A DNA stretch of 64,000 nt, taken from contig NZ_FOTL01000004.1 of the NCBI RefSeq assembly GCF_900114585.1, forward strand, positions 1 to 64,000, in the 5' to 3' direction. The notes beneath the pieces are model-generated. The model worked only from the letters and a program-made list of their open reading frames with translations, searched no databases and was not told where the DNA came from. The position numbers were made by a program, and so were the translations under genes. Positions 24,938-34,251 of this stretch are shown here, piece by piece; position 1 is the stretch's first letter; each line of letters starts with the position of its first letter. The stretch is from Methanobrevibacter olleyae. Its GTDB lineage: Archaea > Methanobacteriota > Methanobacteria > Methanobacteriales > Methanobacteriaceae.

Positions 24938-25615
24938 TTAAAAATCACCGAAATCTAAAAAGCCTAAAGCTTCTTCGATTCTAGCCATTTCAGGACCTGT
25001 AGTATGTTCACCAACCATAACACCGTTAGAATTTGCAATACCACATGCACCTACAAGAGGCATACCTTTACATACGGTTCCAATATTTCCTTCAACTTTA
25101 AAGAACTCTTCAACAAATCCAAGTTCATCAGATAAAGTATCTCTATGTAAAAGAGCACCTTTATTAGTAACTATACTTGCTGAGCCAACTATTTTAGAAT
25201 CAGCAAATTGATAAATTTCAACAGGTACTTTTAAAGTATCTTCAACGACTTTAATAGTTTCTTCCTTAATATTTGGACCTGCTATAGCACCATAATCATT
25301 TACTGCAAGAATATTACCTACTGCAGTATATTTTCCAGGAAGTCTTGCAACATTAATTCCTGCATCTTCTAATGTTCCTATTTCTTTATCACTTGCATGA
25401 GGAGAAACAAGAAATCCATTAGAATTTCCAGTGGATAATACTCCATTTAAATTACATCCTGCAATAGATGTTCTTATAAGGTCTACTTCAAGTGCTTCTT
25501 TCATCACAGATTCCATTTCACTAGGAAGATTAAAAGGAACAATAGCTACTTCATCATTAACAGATATGTAAACTCCTAAATTAGGGTTTCCAGTTAAATT
25601 TATTCTTTTAAGCAT
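24938..25615 (-). CDS. eif6: Translation initiation factor aIF6
   Basis: aIF6 binds the large ribosomal subunit and blocks joining of the small subunit. The 225-residue protein shows the five-fold pentein repeats, with GNPNLGVYISVNDEVAIVP at the start, then GNSNGFLVSPHA, LAVNDYGAIAGP, VTNKGALLHRD and IANSNGVMVGEHTTGPE, each repeat carrying an N-x-G or N-D-Y turn. Normal length. GGAATAAAAT precedes the ATG. It lies between rpl31e and rpl18a, the conserved order in archaea. Confidence 0.96.
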   Translation of the reverse strand: MLKRINLTGNPNLGVYISVNDEVAIVPFNLPSEMESVMKEALEVDLIRTSIAGCNLNGVLSTGNSNGFLVSPHASDKEIGTLEDAGINVARLPGKYTAVGNILAVNDYGAIAGPNIKEETIKVVEDTLKVPVEIYQFADSKIVGSASIVTNKGALLHRDTLSDELGFVEEFFKVEGNIGTVCKGMPLVGACGIANSNGVMVGEHTTGPEMARIEEALGFLDFGDF

Positions 25616-25715
25616 ATTTTATTCCTTATATAATATTTAATCTTAAAAAATATTTTATTATAATGTTTAATATTTAATAGATTGAAAAGATGATTAAAAA
25701 TAGCTATAAGCAAAA

Positions 25716-25976
25716 TTAGTTTTCTGCTAAAGTTGCTTTAACAATACCTTCCTCATCTTTTACAGCATTTACTTTTACTTTAGAGGGAATTTTTTGAATT
25801 CCTCTTTCCCAAATAAATTCATTAATAGAAGCATCAAGTTTAACTTCTTCTGCTTTCATATGTTTCATTAAAAAGCTTTGAACTTCTCTGATAGCTCTAG
25901 GAGCTCTGATAGTTCTTTTTACATTTTTAACTTTTCTAAGTGGAATAACATAAGTTCTTTCTAATTCTTCTGCCAT
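25716..25976 (-). CDS. rpl31e: 50S ribosomal protein L31e
   Basis: The protein (about 86 residues from [13 protein letters not shown]) has the L31e core [20 protein letters not shown] and the C-terminal strand [16 protein letters not shown]. It sits near the peptide exit tunnel. The frame begins three codons earlier, at 25985, but MAEE is the family start, and AGGGGTTG lies upstream of it. That ribosome site overlaps the stop codon of rpl39e, so the two are coupled. Confidence 0.94.
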   Translation of the reverse strand: MAEELERTYVIPLRKVKNVKRTIRAPRAIREVQSFLMKHMKAEEVKLDASINEFIWERGIQKIPSKVKVNAVKDEEGIVKATLAEN

Positions 25977-25988
25977 ATTAAACAACCC

Positions 25989-26144
25989 CTATATTTTAAG
26001 ATCATTTCTTCTCCAATGTCTAGGTTTAGGTCTGTATCTTAATTTACGTTGAGTTTTAGAATAAGCCCATATAGGGATTCTTCTGTTTTGTTTATTAGCT
26101 TTAGCCATTCTTAATTTTTTAGCTAATGGTTTATTTCTACTCAT
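25989..26144 (-). CDS. rpl39e: 50S ribosomal protein L39e
   Basis: This small basic protein is easily missed. The minus strand encodes 51 residues starting [16 protein letters not shown] and including [14 protein letters not shown] and PRHWRRND, which is L39e over its full length. L39e lines the exit tunnel. GGTGAAAC precedes the ATG at 26144. It ends 12 bp before rpl31e, and this L39e-L31e-aIF6-LX order is the rule in archaea. Confidence 0.96.
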   Translation of the reverse strand: MSRNKPLAKKLRMAKANKQNRRIPIWAYSKTQRKLRYRPKPRHWRRNDLKI

Positions 26145-26196
26145 TGTTTCACCGCGAATATAATAAATTTGATATTTTGAAAAATAATTAAACTAA

Positions 26197-26312
26197 TTCA
26201 TAAAAGATTAATAATTAAGCTGATCCATAAAAGATCAATAAGAACAAATTAAGCAATTCATAAAAGGTCAATAATAACAAATCAAACAATTCATAAAAGA
26301 TCAATGAAAGCA
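26197..26312. repeat. About 33-bp repeats 3' of the PP-loop gene
   Basis: The motif TTCATAAAAGATCAATAA recurs at 26197, 26224, 26257 and 26290 with small changes. The array lies between the PP-loop gene stop and rpl39e within the ribosomal cluster. Confidence 0.75.
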
Positions 26313-26322
26313 ATATTGTTCA

Positions 26323-26907
26323 TTACTTCTTTAAACCAACTACATTAGTTTGATAATGTTCTGGAAAGATTAAAGAGGAATTTTCTCCTTTTTTATCAAT
26401 TAAACAGCGAATTTCAACCTCATAATCCGAACTTGTATCTCTATTACTTTTCTCATGTTTTAATTCAAAAAGATTATTAACAAGATATTTAATAGTTTTA
26501 TAACCAAAACTATCTAGATTCATGTATTGGATATCTTTTCTATCTTCTAAACTTCTAATTTGATTTCTATTAAGTTTAGGAGTTTTATCATCTCTTCTTG
26601 TTCCATCAGCAACAAAATCGTAATGATTTGCTACCTCTTCAACAACAGCTTCATGAAGATATTTTATTCCATCATTAGGAAATCCATCTTCCATAATGAT
26701 GTCTACAGCTTTTTCTAAAATAGAAATATCTAAATTTAAAACTTTATGTTTTAAACCAATAGATTCTGCAGATTTTGCTGCTGGAATGAATGAATCATAA
26801 ACACCAAAGTTAGCAGTGACAAGTTCAACATCAAATCCTAATTGATTAAGAATAATCCCCATTAATGAGCTGTCTTTACCACCACTATAAAGAACACAAG
26901 CTTTCAT
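26323..26907 (-). CDS. PP-loop ATP-pyrophosphatase family protein
   Basis: The N-terminus CVLYSGGKDSSLMG is the PP-loop that binds the pyrophosphate of ATP in enzymes that adenylate a carbonyl or RNA base (tRNA thiolases, QueC, NadE and others). Further conserved blocks are NFGVYDSF, DFVADGTRRDD (an aspartate-rich loop) and KLNRNQIRSLED. 194 residues, a single domain. It belongs to an archaeal family that stays next to the L39e/L31e genes, so a role in tRNA or rRNA modification is a reasonable inference; the substrate is unknown. It begins 21 bp after the PDCD5-like gene. Confidence 0.8.
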   Translation of the reverse strand: MKACVLYSGGKDSSLMGIILNQLGFDVELVTANFGVYDSFIPAAKSAESIGLKHKVLNLDISILEKAVDIIMEDGFPNDGIKYLHEAVVEEVANHYDFVADGTRRDDKTPKLNRNQIRSLEDRKDIQYMNLDSFGYKTIKYLVNNLFELKHEKSNRDTSSDYEVEIRCLIDKKGENSSLIFPEHYQTNVVGLKK

Positions 26908-26928
26908 TTTACCAAAACAAATAGTCGA

Positions 26929-27294
26929 TTATCTTCTTGTAATGTTAATTTCTCTTTTTTGACCTATAAGATTTTTAAGTAAAACTTTAAGTTGTTCATC
27001 AGTTACTTTTCCTCTAAGAGAACCTGCTTGAGCTGATTGAAGTAATTGAATTTCAATTTGTTGAACTAACTCAGGCTTAGTTAATCTAAGATTATCTAAT
27101 CTTCCACGAGCTTCAGGAGTTAAAATTTGTCTCATAGCTTGTTTTAACTGATCTTGCATTTCTTGTTGCCTTTGTTGAGCCATTTGTTGCTGAGCTAATT
27201 GTTGTTGATCCATTTGTTGCGGGTCAGCATTCATAGCAGCTTGTTTTTGTAATTCAGCCATACGTTTTTTACGTAATTCATCAAGTTCACTCAT
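26929..27294 (-). CDS. PDCD5-related DNA-binding protein
   Basis: This is the archaeal PDCD5/TFAR19-like protein of about 121 residues. The N-terminal helix is glutamine- and methionine-rich. The conserved three-helix core begins at ILTPEARGRLDNLRLTKPE and runs through QAGSLRGKVTDEQLKVLL. Homologues bind DNA weakly in vitro; the cellular role is unsettled, with recent ideas linking it to chaperonin or translation. GGAGAT precedes the ATG. It lies 91 bp after rps19e. Confidence 0.92.
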   Translation of the reverse strand: MSELDELRKKRMAELQKQAAMNADPQQMDQQQLAQQQMAQQRQQEMQDQLKQAMRQILTPEARGRLDNLRLTKPELVQQIEIQLLQSAQAGSLRGKVTDEQLKVLLKNLIGQKREINITRR

Positions 27295-27385
27295 TATAAA
27301 ATCTCCATCTCCATTAATTTAAATTATTTCCATTGAATCAATCATCAAATATATTCAATGATTAATTCTAATTAAAAAATTTTAC

Positions 27386-27826
27386 TTAATATTTTGAAAG
27401 TTCTGGAATATCTTTAATTAATTCAGCAGAAGTATTATCTAAGAAAGATCTACCTTCTGGAGTAATAATTCTTCCAGCATCGACTTTTTCTACATAGCCT
27501 GCATCTTCTAATTGATGTAAAGCTACTCTTACAATAGAGCCGCTGCCTTTTCTGAATTTTTCAGGATTAACTCCTCTATCTTTTTTACCACCGTAGAAGG
27601 TTCTTAAACTTCTAACACCAACTGGTCCATCAATATAAACTCTTCTTAAGATAGAAGCACATCTTACATACCACCAGTCGATGTTTTCTGGTTTTCTTTC
27701 TTTGTGAACACCAGTTTTAACGAGTTTTGTCCATTCAGGGGCAATAATTTTATCATTATTATCTTTAAATTCATCTGCAACAGTATTAATTAATAACTCT
27801 GCAGGAACATCAAATACAGTTGTCAT
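27386..27826 (-). CDS. rps19e: 30S ribosomal protein S19e
   Basis: The 146-residue protein starts [19 protein letters not shown]. The S19e core blocks are [21 protein letters not shown], the glycine-rich [12 protein letters not shown], and [19 protein letters not shown]. It is needed for small-subunit maturation. GGAG precedes the ATG. An unusual stem-loop lies in its leader, between it and yhbY (27866-27906). Confidence 0.95.
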   Translation of the reverse strand: MTTVFDVPAELLINTVADEFKDNNDKIIAPEWTKLVKTGVHKERKPENIDWWYVRCASILRRVYIDGPVGVRSLRTFYGGKKDRGVNPEKFRKGSGSIVRVALHQLEDAGYVEKVDAGRIITPEGRSFLDNTSAELIKDIPELSKY

Positions 27827-27865
27827 ATAATTTTCTCCAATTAATATGTTTATAATTTAGCTTTC

Positions 27866-27906
27866 TTATTCACCTAAGACTGGTGTCTGTAACTCTAAGT
27901 GAATAA
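27866..27906 (-). promoter_or_regulatory. Stem-loop in the leader of rps19e
   Basis: TTATTCAC (27866-27873) pairs perfectly with GTGAATAA (27899-27906). Inside, AGAC (27877-27880) pairs with GTCT (27885-27888) around a TGGT loop (plus-strand reading). It is more GC-rich than its surroundings, has no T-run after it, and lies about 40 nt before the rps19e start, so a leader element is likelier than a terminator. Confidence 0.5.
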
Positions 27907-27907
27907 T

Positions 27908-28174
27908 CTAATTAGATTGTTTTTTATAAATAACAGCAACATTTCCTCTAACGTCAATAAGTTGGGATTTAGTGCCTTCAACAATGTTGCTAATCAAATC
28001 ATCTTTATTTCTTGCAACGTTTTTAGCAAATCGTAATTTAATAATAGGATTGGATTTTAACTGACGTTTAATCTCTTCAATAACATTGTCATTAACACCA
28101 GCTTTTCCAATATTTATTGTCATAGCGGAACGAGCTTCATTCATAATCTCTTTTTTTGAAAGTGTAAGAGTCAA
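27908..28174 (-). CDS. YhbY/CRM-domain RNA-binding protein
   Basis: This 88-residue single-domain CRM protein has the family order: KEIMNEARSAMTINIGKAGV, then INEIK-type helix (VIEEIKRQLKSNPIIKLRF), then VDVRGNVAVIYKK-type end. YhbY proteins bind pre-ribosomal RNA. The start is a TTG at 28174 with GGAGAG at good spacing, and it overlaps the end of rnp4 by 38 bp, so translation is coupled. A role in rRNA or RNase P-linked RNA maturation is inference from context. Confidence 0.88.
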   Translation of the reverse strand: MTLTLSKKEIMNEARSAMTINIGKAGVNDNVIEEIKRQLKSNPIIKLRFAKNVARNKDDLISNIVEGTKSQLIDVRGNVAVIYKKQSN

Positions 28175-28508
28175 TTTTAGCTCTCCTTTTTAATTTTTTT
28201 TCCCTGATGTAAGGAATTTTCATAATATAGCCACACTCACTACAAAAAATATTAATTTCGTTATTAATTAGCCGGACAGTGCAGTTGTGACCTGGAACTA
28301 AAAACTTGTAACAATTTTTACAATATCTTCGTCCCCAGACTTGAGGAATCTTTGTATTATATTTTTTTGAAATTTTTCGAGCCAATTCAACATAACGGTG
28401 AGCTCTTTCAGGATGCTCTTTATATTCTTTTTCTGCACGATTAAAAAGAATATCCATTCGTTCTTTAGCTATTTCAATCATCCAATTTGGTTTTTTTCCT
28501 CTAGTCAA
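28137..28508 (-). CDS. rnp4: RNase P protein component 4 (Rpp21)
   Basis: The protein (about 123 residues) is the archaeal Rpp21 homologue, which works with Rpp29 on the RNase P specificity domain to trim tRNA 5' leaders. Helices at the N-terminus carry WMIEIAKERMDILF and HRYVELARKISKKY. The zinc ribbon has CKNC, a single C in GHNC, and CSEC. An ATG lies at 28523, but no ribosome site precedes it; GAGAGGGGT lies between that ATG and a TTG at 28508, which gives TRGKKPNWM, the usual family start. I prefer the TTG. It is the first gene of the cluster. Confidence 0.9.
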   Translation of the reverse strand: MTRGKKPNWMIEIAKERMDILFNRAEKEYKEHPERAHRYVELARKISKKYNTKIPQVWGRRYCKNCYKFLVPGHNCTVRLINNEINIFCSECGYIMKIPYIREKKLKRRAKIDSYTFKKRDYE

Positions 28509-28752
28509 AGATACCCCTCTCATACAAAGTATAACTTACTAAAATAAAGCATTACTTAAATAAAATTGAATTAAAAAGATAAATAACATTTTAAGCAATT
28601 TAAAATAAAAAGTAATAAAATAAATATTCTTATACCATATAGCACAAGAAGAATATTAAGATAAGTTATGTTTTTTCTATTTAAAAAGCTTTTCTATTAT
28701 TATAATATATTATAATAAAAACAGCATAAAAAAAGTAAAAATTTGATGGTGG

Positions 28753-28775
28753 AGATAGAAAAATTCTTTCTATCT
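28753..28775 (-). terminator. Hairpin terminator after the adenylate-kinase-like gene
   Basis: AGATAGAAA (28753-28761) pairs with TTTCTATCT (28767-28775) around a 5-nt loop, 21 bp after the gene's stop. T-runs follow on the minus strand about ten bases later. Confidence 0.65.
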
Positions 28776-28796
28776 TTAATGATAATGGTGATTTAA

Positions 28797-29498
28797 TTAA
28801 TTTAAAAACCATTCCATAAAATCAATAGAACCAATAGGACAGTCTGAATTATCAGATACAATATACAATATCAAATCACGAATTTCTTCAATTGATTTAT
28901 CACTTACATCTATTTCATTAGTTTTTTCACCATAAATATCATAAGCCTCAGCTGAGCAAACTGCCAATGCTTCTGCTTCTAGATTTTCTTGAATTTTAGA
29001 TTCTGTATAATTCCTTTCTTCAAGTCTTCCTCTAAGGATACTTGGATTTAAACGAAGAACAATCATTTTATCTGCACCTTCACAAAGATGAGATAAATGA
29101 CCTTCTACAATAAGAATAGATATTTTATTTTGATTAATATTCATATTATTTTGATTAATATCAATATTAATATCATTACTTTGATTGATATTAATATCAT
29201 CATTTTGCTTAATGATAATATCATCATTTTGATTTCTATTACCTAAAAAAGTCTTAATTTCTTTATTAAGACAATCATTTAATTTATCAATATCAACAAC
29301 TTTATAAAATTTATCAGGATCTTCACCTAAAACCAGATTGTTTTCAAGTGCAAAATCATTTATTTTAATAAATTTTGAATTAACCCCATTATTAGATAAA
29401 TAATCGTTTAATTCACTAGCAACAGTTGTTTTACCAGTACAAGGAGTACCTGATATAAAAATCACCATATCTTTTGATAAATCATTTAAAATAGACAT
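28797..29498 (-). CDS. Adenylate kinase-like protein (Fap7/hCINAP type) with an Asn-rich insertion
   Basis: Archaeal Fap7-like proteins are P-loop kinases with roles in 18S/16S rRNA processing, binding uS11. The P-loop GTPCTGKTT is near residue 17; the lid-like segment reads RLNPSILRGRLEERNY, and NLEAEALAVCSAEAYD is diagnostic. The usual length is about 180. Here it is 233 because residues about 85-125 hold an inserted run of NQND/ININ repeats encoded by imperfect DNA repeats. The insertion lies between the NMP-binding region and the VEGH block, probably as a surface loop. It is co-directional with the DRG gene, 34 bp downstream of it. Confidence 0.85.
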   Translation of the reverse strand: MSILNDLSKDMVIFISGTPCTGKTTVASELNDYLSNNGVNSKFIKINDFALENNLVLGEDPDKFYKVVDIDKLNDCLNKEIKTFLGNRNQNDDIIIKQNDDININQSNDINIDINQNNMNINQNKISILIVEGHLSHLCEGADKMIVLRLNPSILRGRLEERNYTESKIQENLEAEALAVCSAEAYDIYGEKTNEIDVSDKSIEEIRDLILYIVSDNSDCPIGSIDFMEWFLN

Positions 29499-29532
29499 AA
29501 TTAACCCTATAAAAACAAAATAAAAAAAAAAA

Positions 29533-30627
29533 TCATTTCTTTAAAATAATACGTAAAACATCTTCGTCTTCTAAGACATGATCTGGACCTACCTTTTGAC
29601 CAGGGAATTTAACAGAAGTTCCCCAAATCTTTGCATGTCTAAAATTCTTAACAAACTCTCTATGAAGTTTGCTACATGCATCAATAACTGAAGACCCTCT
29701 CCTAATAACTAAAGGATCTTCCATATCTGCTTTTCTACCTTGTGGCTTTAAATAAACTCTTATCAAATCTACATGATTAAATATTTCTTCTTTAAGAGTA
29801 TTAATATTAAGTTTTTTATCAGCAGAAATTGGTATAAATTCAGGAATTTCTTTTTGAATTTCTTTTAAATAATCAATATCAACTAAATCCACTTTATTTA
29901 ATAAAATCATCATTGGAACATAGGATTTATTATCTTCAATTACATCAATAAACTGGTCAATTGTTACATCATCTCTGAATAAAACATCAGCATTATGAAT
30001 CCCATACTCATTGATAATAGACCTAATAGTTTTTTCATCCAAATAAGTTAAAGGAGCTGTTGTTGAAACATTAACTCCACCTTTACGTGTTTTTTTAATT
30101 CTAACATCAGGTTTAGTTTCATTTGGCCTTACACCAATATTTCTAAGTTCTTTTAAAATAACAGTTAAATGTTGTGGATTAAGGGTATCTAATACTACAA
30201 TAATTAAATCTGCAGTTCTTGCTACTGATAAAATCTCTTTACCTCTACCTTTACCTCCAGCAGCACCAGTAATAATTCCAGGAATGTCAAAAATTTGGAT
30301 TTGAGCATTATTGTATTCCATAACTCCAGGAATAATCTCTAAAGTAGTAAATTGATAAGCTCCAACTTTACTTTCAGCATTAGTCAATTCATTAAGTAAT
30401 GTAGATTTACCTACAGATGGGAAACCTACTAAAACCGCTGTAGCATCTCCACTTTTTTTAATGTGGAATCCTTCACCTTTAGATCCACCACTACTTCTTT
30501 TGATTTGTTCTTCTTTAAGTTTAGAAATCTTAGCCTTTAATTTACCTATATGATGAGAAGTAGCTTTATTATAAGGTGTCTTTTGAATTTCCTCTTCAAT
30601 AGATTTTATTTTTTCTTCTATAGACAT
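29533..30627 (-). CDS. DRG/Rbg-family GTPase with TGS domain
   Basis: This is a developmentally regulated GTP-binding protein homologue, 364 residues, thought to act on ribosomes. An N-terminal lysine-rich helix-turn-helix precedes the G domain: G1 [10 protein letters not shown], switch [11 protein letters not shown]3 [17 protein letters not shown]4 LLNKVD. The S5D2-type insertion precedes the C-terminal TGS domain ([11 protein letters not shown] to VLRIILKK). GGGGAG precedes the ATG. It sits just upstream of the adenylate-kinase-like gene. Confidence 0.94.
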   Translation of the reverse strand: MSIEEKIKSIEEEIQKTPYNKATSHHIGKLKAKISKLKEEQIKRSSGGSKGEGFHIKKSGDATAVLVGFPSVGKSTLLNELTNAESKVGAYQFTTLEIIPGVMEYNNAQIQIFDIPGIITGAAGGKGRGKEILSVARTADLIIVVLDTLNPQHLTVILKELRNIGVRPNETKPDVRIKKTRKGGVNVSTTAPLTYLDEKTIRSIINEYGIHNADVLFRDDVTIDQFIDVIEDNKSYVPMMILLNKVDLVDIDYLKEIQKEIPEFIPISADKKLNINTLKEEIFNHVDLIRVYLKPQGRKADMEDPLVIRRGSSVIDACSKLHREFVKNFRHAKIWGTSVKFPGQKVGPDHVLEDEDVLRIILKK

Positions 30628-31008
30628 AAACTCCCCAATAAAAATTTATTACGAAATAAGAATTAAAAATATTCTAAATAATTTAATATTTTATAATTTA
30701 GTTAAAAATTAAAAATATTCTAAATAATTTAATATTTTATAATTTAGTTAAAAAATATTTAAAATGTATAATATTTTATTATAGTATAAGTTTTGTATTT
30801 TTAACATATAAAATATGTGGTAAAAATAGAATAGAATGAATAAAAAATAGATAGGTTAAATTAAAAAATATCTAAAAATAAAAAAATATCAAAAAATTAA
30901 CTAGCTTAAACTAAAAAATAAAAAAAGAAAAGTTATAAAAATTATAAGTAAAAATTAAGATAAGTTTAACTTACAATCAATAACTTAATTTAAATTTTAT
31001 ACATAACT
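30628..31008. repeat. Gap between aglB and the DRG gene with a 46-bp duplication
   Basis: A 46-bp unit (AATTAAAAATATTCTAAATA...) at 30661 is repeated at 30707 almost without change. It ends about 35-125 bp before the DRG ATG, so it may double part of the DRG promoter. The rest, to 31008, is A-rich and holds T-tracts 3' of aglB on the minus strand. Confidence 0.7.
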
Positions 31009-33723
31009 TTATGTATCTGTTGTATTAGTATCTGAGTTATCTGAACTTGAAGCTGCATCATTAATAGTCCAAACAGAAACACCCTCTTGCATGTTACTTA
31101 ATACAAATGTATCTTGACCCATACCACCTAATAAGAATAACCTAGTAAAGACTGAATCTTTAAGTTCATTATCCATTAATATAGCAGTATATTCATTTTC
31201 AGAACCTATAAGATACAATGTATAATTAGCCTTTTTATCTAAGGTTTTATTTACAGTTAAATAATTGTTTTCAATAGCAATAAGATTGCTTGCTTTAAGA
31301 GGATTATATTCAGTACCGTTTACATCAACTTTACTACCATTATTTGACCAAACAGCAGTCATTTGAGCAGTAGTTTCATTAGTACCATTAGCTCCTCTTT
31401 TGATAATGGCATTATATTCAATACCACTATCGTTTAAAACATTTATACTACCTTGAGAATTAGGTTTAATTTTAACATAATTTGAAGCCATGTAATATTG
31501 ATAGTTTGTACTATTTAATGTATCGAAGTTCCATGAACCGAAGTAAGACCACCATCCAGCTTTTTGAATCATATCTGAACTTAAAACAAAGGAGATATTA
31601 TTTGGATTAGATGGATGTGATTGTTTTACAACAGCACTAGCTTGTTTTTCTGTTAAATTATAATCTTTAATTAAAGTTGACTTTGCATTAGCTTTACTCA
31701 TTCCTAAAGTTTTATCCAATGCCTCAACTGCAGTTACATTACTTCCAGTGTAATCACATAATAAATCAGAAGCATTACTACCAGTAGTACCCAACATCTG
31801 TAAGATTCCCTTAGATTGGGCCAAATCAGATGTAGTTAATGCTTTACCTACCCAGAATGCACGGTCTCCTGACTGTGAACCTCCATCAAAAGCAGTTGGA
31901 CGATCAGAGGCAATTTGGAATAGGTAACCAAAGTCCCACCAAGAAATAATAACTGTATCATTAGTAGAGTTTTCTTTAACAAAGTCCATAGCATTCCACA
32001 TAGGGTCACTTGAACCTGGAACAGTAGATGCAGTAGTTTGATAAGCACCACAAACAGTTGGAGATATTAAAGCTAAAGTTATCAATAGAACAACTAATGT
32101 TTTTTTAATTGATACATCAGAGTCCCTAATAGACTTTTTAACATATATTAATATTCCAGAAATTGCTAAAAGAACTACAAATACAATTGAACCTATCATT
32201 AAAGCATTTTCAAGACCATAGACAATCTGAGTGATTGGGAATGCAATTAAGAAAGAGCATACAAAAGCTATTAATAATAAAATTCTATCACTTTCAATAT
32301 TAGCTTTTACATAGTCTGCAGCATATCCTACAAAGATACCTGCACAAATACCCATAGGAACAACTAATACCTGAATAAACCTTGTACCTTGAGTTACTGC
32401 AGCTGCAGAAGCAAGAATCCATACAAGGAATAAACTTAAGTAAAGTACATTAAGACGTTTACTTCTATTAATTTCATCACTTGAACCAAAAGAACCAATG
32501 TCCTTAAGGGTAATTCTAAATCTGTCTTGTTCTTTTCTTAAAGAAGTAGCTTTACGTTTAGATTTATGTGGTTTAGATGAATCGCCTTTAATTTTAACAG
32601 ATTTCAATCTAAGCAATCTTTGAACAAAGGTGAACAATACAAATAATACACCAAATAAAGCAACTATCCCACCAATACCGTTAACGATACCATTAGTATT
32701 TGCTAAAAATGCTCCTGGAAGGCCTCCAGATAAAAGATTAGGAATTTGCATTTCTGCAACAGAAATATATACATTAGGCCATACATCATTAGCTGCAGAT
32801 TGGAGAGAGAACCCGCCAGTAAGACCAGATATAGCTGCTAAAATACCATCAATTCCAACAGTGATTAATAATCCAATAATAGCTAAAATTATAATAAATA
32901 TCACTGAAAATAATTCTTTTTGATTAATCAGCCATTTTAGCTTATTACTATAATTCTTAAATGGTTCAACAACCTCAATATTAAGATAGAAACATAATAC
33001 AAAGAACACTATCATAACCAATATCATTACTGCTGGGTAAAACATGAACCCAGTCCATGAAAGAGAATAAAGCCCAATAGAAAGAACAGATAATATTGAG
33101 AATATTATCCTATGAGCAAATTTATCACTTTTTACAGCTTCAACAAAGAATAGTATAAAGAATAATGGTAAGATTATGTTAAACATATCTGTATCGAAAA
33201 ATCCTGCAAATGTGTGTGAAATATAATTAGGTCCTAAAGCTACAATTAAAGCAGCTGCAATTGCACCATAATCATTAGTAATTCTTCTTGTAAATATGTA
33301 AACGGGAATTACAGCAAATGATGAGATAAATGCACCAGTCCAAAATGCAACTTCAACGATAGACATATCTTGGAAAATATTAATTATTCCATATAATGCA
33401 GAGGTTACATATGCAATCATCGGCTGATAGGAACCTACTTCCCTTCCTGATGGATAGTAGGAATGCATATCCCAACCAGAGCCATTTACTAAAGTATCAC
33501 CAAAGTATCCATGATCCATATAATCTTGAGTCATCCTTAAGTTAAAGTATGAGTCCATTTCACTGAAATAAGGAAGACCATCAGCATCCATATAATTTGC
33601 TTTAAGTTGATTAGGAACTCCATTAATATCAGCTGATTGAGCCCTAAGAGCAAAAACTAAAACAAACAATATTGCTATGATAACCACAGATTTTAATATT
33701 GTTTTAACTTTCTGATTTTCCAT
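31009..33723 (-). CDS. aglB: Oligosaccharyltransferase AglB (STT3 family)
   Basis: AglB moves a lipid-linked glycan to asparagine in N-x-S/T sequons outside the membrane, and would decorate the secreted and anchored proteins of this organism. Of 904 residues, about 1-530 hold some 13 membrane helices. The first outer loop has the metal-binding aspartate in SEMDSYFNLR (D57). The catalytic WWDFG motif is near residue 594. The C-terminal domain is soluble, with many N-x-T sequons of its own. A basic cytosolic loop (KPHKSKRKATSLRKEQ) interrupts the helices. GAGGAT precedes the ATG. Confidence 0.95.
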   Translation of the reverse strand: MENQKVKTILKSVVIIAILFVLVFALRAQSADINGVPNQLKANYMDADGLPYFSEMDSYFNLRMTQDYMDHGYFGDTLVNGSGWDMHSYYPSGREVGSYQPMIAYVTSALYGIINIFQDMSIVEVAFWTGAFISSFAVIPVYIFTRRITNDYGAIAAALIVALGPNYISHTFAGFFDTDMFNIILPLFFILFFVEAVKSDKFAHRIIFSILSVLSIGLYSLSWTGFMFYPAVMILVMIVFFVLCFYLNIEVVEPFKNYSNKLKWLINQKELFSVIFIIILAIIGLLITVGIDGILAAISGLTGGFSLQSAANDVWPNVYISVAEMQIPNLLSGGLPGAFLANTNGIVNGIGGIVALFGVLFVLFTFVQRLLRLKSVKIKGDSSKPHKSKRKATSLRKEQDRFRITLKDIGSFGSSDEINRSKRLNVLYLSLFLVWILASAAAVTQGTRFIQVLVVPMGICAGIFVGYAADYVKANIESDRILLLIAFVCSFLIAFPITQIVYGLENALMIGSIVFVVLLAISGILIYVKKSIRDSDVSIKKTLVVLLITLALISPTVCGAYQTTASTVPGSSDPMWNAMDFVKENSTNDTVIISWWDFGYLFQIASDRPTAFDGGSQSGDRAFWVGKALTTSDLAQSKGILQMLGTTGSNASDLLCDYTGSNVTAVEALDKTLGMSKANAKSTLIKDYNLTEKQASAVVKQSHPSNPNNISFVLSSDMIQKAGWWSYFGSWNFDTLNSTNYQYYMASNYVKIKPNSQGSINVLNDSGIEYNAIIKRGANGTNETTAQMTAVWSNNGSKVDVNGTEYNPLKASNLIAIENNYLTVNKTLDKKANYTLYLIGSENEYTAILMDNELKDSVFTRLFLLGGMGQDTFVLSNMQEGVSVWTINDAASSSDNSDTNTTDT

Positions 33724-34251
33724 AAAAAATCCTCGTAGATTTTACAAATTAATATTCGAATATATAATTTATAGTCCATATGTTATCATATTATGAAAAG
33801 ATAAATATTGAAATATCTTAAGAAATTTCTTAAACATACATGCTTAAAATATCTTAATTCATAAAACAACATCATAAGACTTGTAATAACAAATTATCAA
33901 AATATATTTTAAAATATATTGTAAATGACAATTATTAAAATTTAAAATTATTAAACTTAATATTTGACATATAATTCTTAAAATTATATTAATAAAAATC
34001 AATTTAAATTTAACAATAATTAAATATACATTTTATATACATATATAATTTTCTAATAATCTATGCAAAAAAATACAAATCGAATAAATTTTAAAGATAT
34101 ATGAAAAACATTAAACAATTAGCAAAAAATAAAAAATAAGTTTAAGAAAAATACCTAAAAATAATAAAAAATAAAAAAATAAAAAATAAGTTTAAGAAAA
34201 ATACCTAAAAATAATAAAAAATAAAAAAATAAAAAATAAAAGAAAGCAAAA
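33724..34251. repeat. Gap between topA and aglB with a 50-bp duplication
   Basis: The topA-proximal part carries two identical 50-bp units (34131-34180 and 34181-34230) with TTTAAGAAAAATACCT and long A-runs, read as T-runs by the topA transcript. The middle has TATA-like sequence (34020-34050, and about 33757-33770) that may drive aglB. No gene was seen. Confidence 0.75.
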
